Positions 60,972 to 64,000 of a stretch of DNA of 64,000 bases are shown here, piece after piece. The notes beneath the pieces were generated by a model, which saw nothing but the letters and a program-made list of their open reading frames with translations, did not search any database and had not been told where the DNA came from. The stretch spans positions 30,297,295-30,361,294 of the forward strand of contig CM068316.1 in the NCBI GenBank assembly GCA_034766995.1, in the 5' to 3' direction. The position numbers and the translations under genes are program-made. Source of the stretch: Acanthacorydalis orientalis. Its lineage: Eukaryota; Arthropoda; Insecta; Megaloptera; Corydalidae. Within the stretch, counting starts at the first letter, position 1, and every line of letters starts with the position of its first letter.

Positions 60972-61984
60972 TACGAGGGCGGTTTAAAAAATAACTTGGT
61001 TCGAGTACTCGCTGAGGGAGAGGGAGACAGGTGTATATGTTTTCATATACTGCCATCCTTTTTAGTAACGCTTGTTACAAGTCATTCCGCCATTAATTCT
61101 CGCCACACCGGAAAATCCACGATATGTTTTTTCAGACCGGTGAGTTAAAGTGAGTGAGATAGTAGAGATCATTGACCTCTTAACTGAGTGAACGCATTTC
61201 ATTTAATGAATTGCGCATGAAAAACCTTTTCGCAAGGTGGGTGCCGCGTTTGGTTACTGCAGAGAAAAAACGAGTTAGTACATGAACATCAGTAGACTTC
61301 TTGGAACTGTTTAAAAAATCCAACGGATTTCGTGCGGCGTTTTATGGATGAAACATGGATTCATCATTACATACCAAAATCGAAAACGCAATTAAGACTG
61401 AACACGGTGTAACAGTTCCGAAAAAGACAAAGACTGTTCACTCGGCTGAAAAGATGATGGTGGCAGTTTTCTAGGATGCGAAAGGAATTCTTTTCATCGA
61501 CTATCTTCAGAACAGAAAAACAGTTACTGGTCAATACCAGGTAGCACTTTTGTAGAAATCAAATGCAGCGATTGTGGAAAAACATCTTGGAATGAGTCAA
61601 AAAAATGTTGTTTCATTATGATAATACACCGGCTCATTAAAGCTTTGTCGTTCAACAAAAACTGGTCGAATTGAAATTTGAAGTCCTTCCGCTTCAACCG
61701 TATTCAAGTGATTTTGCTTCCTCGGACATCCGTCTGTTCCCTAAACTCAAAATTTTTCTGGATGAAAAGCGATATGATTTCAATGAGGAGGTAGTAGTGG
61801 TCTCAAATAGCTATCTTCAGGATCTCTAAGAAATTCACTTCTGGAAGCGAATTGATAAGCTGGAGAAACTTTGGAGCAAGTGCGTTAAACTTTGAGGGGA
61901 TTATGCTGAAAAATAATGTACACTTTGAAACTGAAGCTATTATCTCTAATATTAAGCCAAGTTACTTTTCAAACTGCCCACATA
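60972..61984 (+). pseudogene. TIR-bounded mariner with N-terminal deletion
   Basis: About 1 kb bounded by GAGGGCGGTTTAAAAAATAA then CTTGG and, reverse-complemented at the right, GTGGGCAGTTTGAAAAGTAA then CTTGG. Plus-strand fragments are RRFMDETWIHHYIPKSKTQL, then KKTKTVHSAEKMMVAVF, a stop, DAKGILFIDYLQNRKTVTG, FHYDNTPAH and LKFEVLPLQPYSSDFASSDI, followed by FPKLKIFLDEKRYDF. The catalytic MDE and YDN aspartates are present and the third (SSD) can be read. Most of the N-terminal DNA-binding region is missing or unrecognisable. This MDETWIHHY type is a different mariner lineage from the Hsmar1-like copies. Confidence 0.85.
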
Positions 61985-61989
61985 TATCA

Positions 61990-63600
61990 TTTAGTATATC
62001 TAATTTGAAAGCTTCACTTAAATTGAAGCATGCTGTTTTTTTTTAATTTGTTTGATATCTAATATCTATAATTTCACTGTACTCAAATATCAAACTAATT
62101 AATATCAATATGCAGTTTTTTCACTTTATAACCCTTATTTGTTCTTTTAATCAAACATTCATAACATTCGCTTGTTATGATAACGAAGACTAAAATGATC
62201 ATTGTATCACCTGTATCCAACGATCGTGTACATACACTACAAATACTATTACAAAACTTAGAGAGTAGAATAAAAAAGTAAAATTTTCTCTATTATCAGT
62301 AAATCTATTAATAATAATATTCTTGTATTAATCCGATTCATTGCTTTGCACTCCATCGAATTACAACATTTATTAATATCATTCTGTAAATGGAAATTAT
62401 CTGTCTTACAATCAATTTGTCTCTAAAGTAAATTAATCTGATTTATTAATTGTAAATGAATAGAATGATCAGAAAAGGAATAATTATTCTACACTAAAGT
62501 ATCACTGCAAGTAATTAATTTTATTTTTCCACCTTATTTTATATCTTTATTTTTTTGTTAAAATCAATGCTGATTGAATTTATTTATTATAAACTATGAG
62601 TTAATTTATACACGGCTTTAGAAAAAAAGAACAAATTATTATCAAAAATATTCGATAAAATCTTATTACTAGTTGAGATTCATATAAATATTGAAATCAA
62701 ACATAAACCGATTTTAATGAAGAATATTTTTTAACGTACAATATTCTTTTTTATATTCACAAATTTTAATTTCCTTTAATGTACAAATCTGTTTAGTTAA
62801 ACTAATTGGTTGATAACTGTTCATGAATAGTTCCTTTTTCTTTAAACACAAAAAAATACTTTTGCATTCTATCTTTCGGAACACACTGAATGTATTTCTT
62901 ATTAAAATTATTGACAAATTTCTACATAAAATCATTATTTTTTAAACGCACATTCTATAAAACTTATAATCAATTTAATTGAACAGAGCAAAAAAAATAA
63001 TCTAATTTATAAAGTGATTAAATTACAGTATTTATAGAATATTACATTTGAAATATAAAAAAATACATTCATTTAATTTTAAATGTTATGCCTCAAGTTT
63101 AAAAAGCGATCGCTCGAATGATGAAATTGTATTAACTTTTATATTTAAAAAAATAAATAATAACATTGAGTTTCAAAATTCAATAAAAGAATTTTAAAAA
63201 TATTCTTTCGTGTGCGGCCAATTTAAATTTAATAAAATATATAAAAACAAATAATAATTATCAATAATAACATCTAAGCAATCGTCCTTCGTTCATAAAA
63301 TTAATAAATGGCGTATAAAATGATTCATATTTAAAATTCATAAAAACAATTTATATAAAATATCACTATGGCACATCCAAGCAAAGATAGTACTCGTAAT
63401 ATAAATTAATTCATTTACCACATTATTTACAAAATGTTCACAAATTAACTTCAATTTCCATTCACATCATAAAAAAATCCATGTCAATATATTCTATATT
63501 TAATTTGTAATTATTTTGATAATGACTGACGCCTAGTTCAATGACGATCCTATCATTAGAATGGCGAGATACGGAAAAAGTTAAGATAAATTATTTAAAA
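61990..63600. other. gene-free stretch
   Basis: AT-rich. A 26-base putative micro-exon at 62211-62236 and an open minus-strand stretch near 63466-63550 were considered and left out. Confidence 0.4.
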
Positions 63601-63605
63601 ATTGT

Positions 63606-64000
63606 ATAAATATTAGATTAGTAGGAAAGCATTGCGGTTTTTGTTTTCTGAATTTTAACCTTAATTTTTCAATGAAAGTGTCATTTCATCGTATCCATGT
63701 TAATATTATTTTAAAGTGCATTTTTCGGTTTGTATTTTGGCAACATCAACTTTCGTTTTATTATTAATTTTGTTTCAAATTGGGCTCTTGAATTAAAGAT
63801 AGAAAAAAGCAAATAATAGTAATTTTTGTACGAGTACAAAACGGATGGTAAGGTAGCAGAAACTACTCATAAATTAAACAGTGCTTTTGGTGTGGGTACT
63901 GTTAAGAAATGTATGGTGCAATGGTGGTTCCAAAAATTTCGTGCTGGGGACGAGAGCCCTGAAGATGAAAAAAGTCCCGTGCGTCCTTCTTCGGTTCATA
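63606..64000 (+). pseudogene. mariner transposase 5' part, runs off the window
   Basis: Begins with TTAGATTAGTAGGAAAGCAT and the 5' region of the same family as the three deletion derivatives. The frame then gives FLYEYKTDGKVAETTHKLNS, AFGVGTVKKCMVQWWFQKFR and AGDESPEDEKSPVRPSSVH, the first DNA-binding domain and AT-hook-like linker, up to the window edge. It could be the longer parental form, because its frame is cleaner here than in the deleted copies, but early stops (near 63812) are present. Confidence 0.85.

Noticed and set aside
62211..62236. Putative 26-base micro-exon (CMYTIVGY) upstream of the 58.5 kb exon, phases fitting
   Set aside because: Too short to distinguish from chance in AT-rich DNA. 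Left out of the feature list but worth checking in cDNA.
63466..63551. Open minus-strand stretch beginning IVIELGVSHYQNNYKLNIEY
   Set aside because: No donor of good quality and composition close to random for this base content.

Overview
The window is very AT-rich nuclear DNA of an arthropod, most likely an insect. Hymenoptera is my guess at order level, with low confidence. The basis is its mobile elements: several mariner lineages, DD41D (rosa-like) elements, a Tc1-like element and piggyBac termini flanked by TTAA. Long (TA)n arrays recur every few kilobases. There are no operons, bacterial genes, tRNA or rRNA genes or CRISPR arrays. A run of 100 N (49177-49276) marks an assembly gap.

Most long open frames are translated (TA)n repeats or pieces of dead transposases. 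Reading the minus strand for short open stretches bounded by AG acceptors and GTAAGT-like donors gives what looks like host coding sequence. Candidate exons run 5' to 3' at 58477-58670, 54767-54809, 45107-45241, 36712-36763, 22860-22983, 20113-20198, 11129-11224, 7374-7436 and perhaps 2943-3008. The intron phases agree at every junction. The four exons from 22860 down to 7374 encode a polytopic membrane protein of the insect four-helix type. The exons from 58670 to 45107 encode a soluble, cysteine-containing region of unknown family. They may be one gene of about 56 kb or two adjacent genes, because a stop codon directly follows the 45 kb exon. The transposons would then be intron cargo. A separate possible exon lies on the plus strand at 499-669.

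Layout: 0-7.4 kb holds the left-edge exon candidate, a degenerate minus-strand frame, a mariner copy (3.47-4.49 kb), a hAT-like end and TA arrays. 7.4-11.2 kb has two exons around a TTAA-flanked piggyBac MITE and a mariner relic. 11.2-20 kb is intron-like and nearly empty. 20-24.7 kb has two exons, a mariner copy interrupted by a TTAA-flanked MITE, and a full-length Hsmar1-like mariner. 26-39 kb has mariner deletion derivatives, piggyBac 3' fragments, a second Hsmar1-like copy and a candidate exon. 40-48.5 kb has a rosa-like element, GC-rich mini-hairpins beside TA arrays, one exon and duplicated piggyBac ends. 50.9-64 kb has a deleted mariner, a complete Tc1-like element, a second rosa-like element, two exons, another mariner MITE, a TIR-bounded mariner and a mariner running off the right edge.

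None of the transposases is intact. Coordinates of exons and element ends were read by eye and may be a base or two off.
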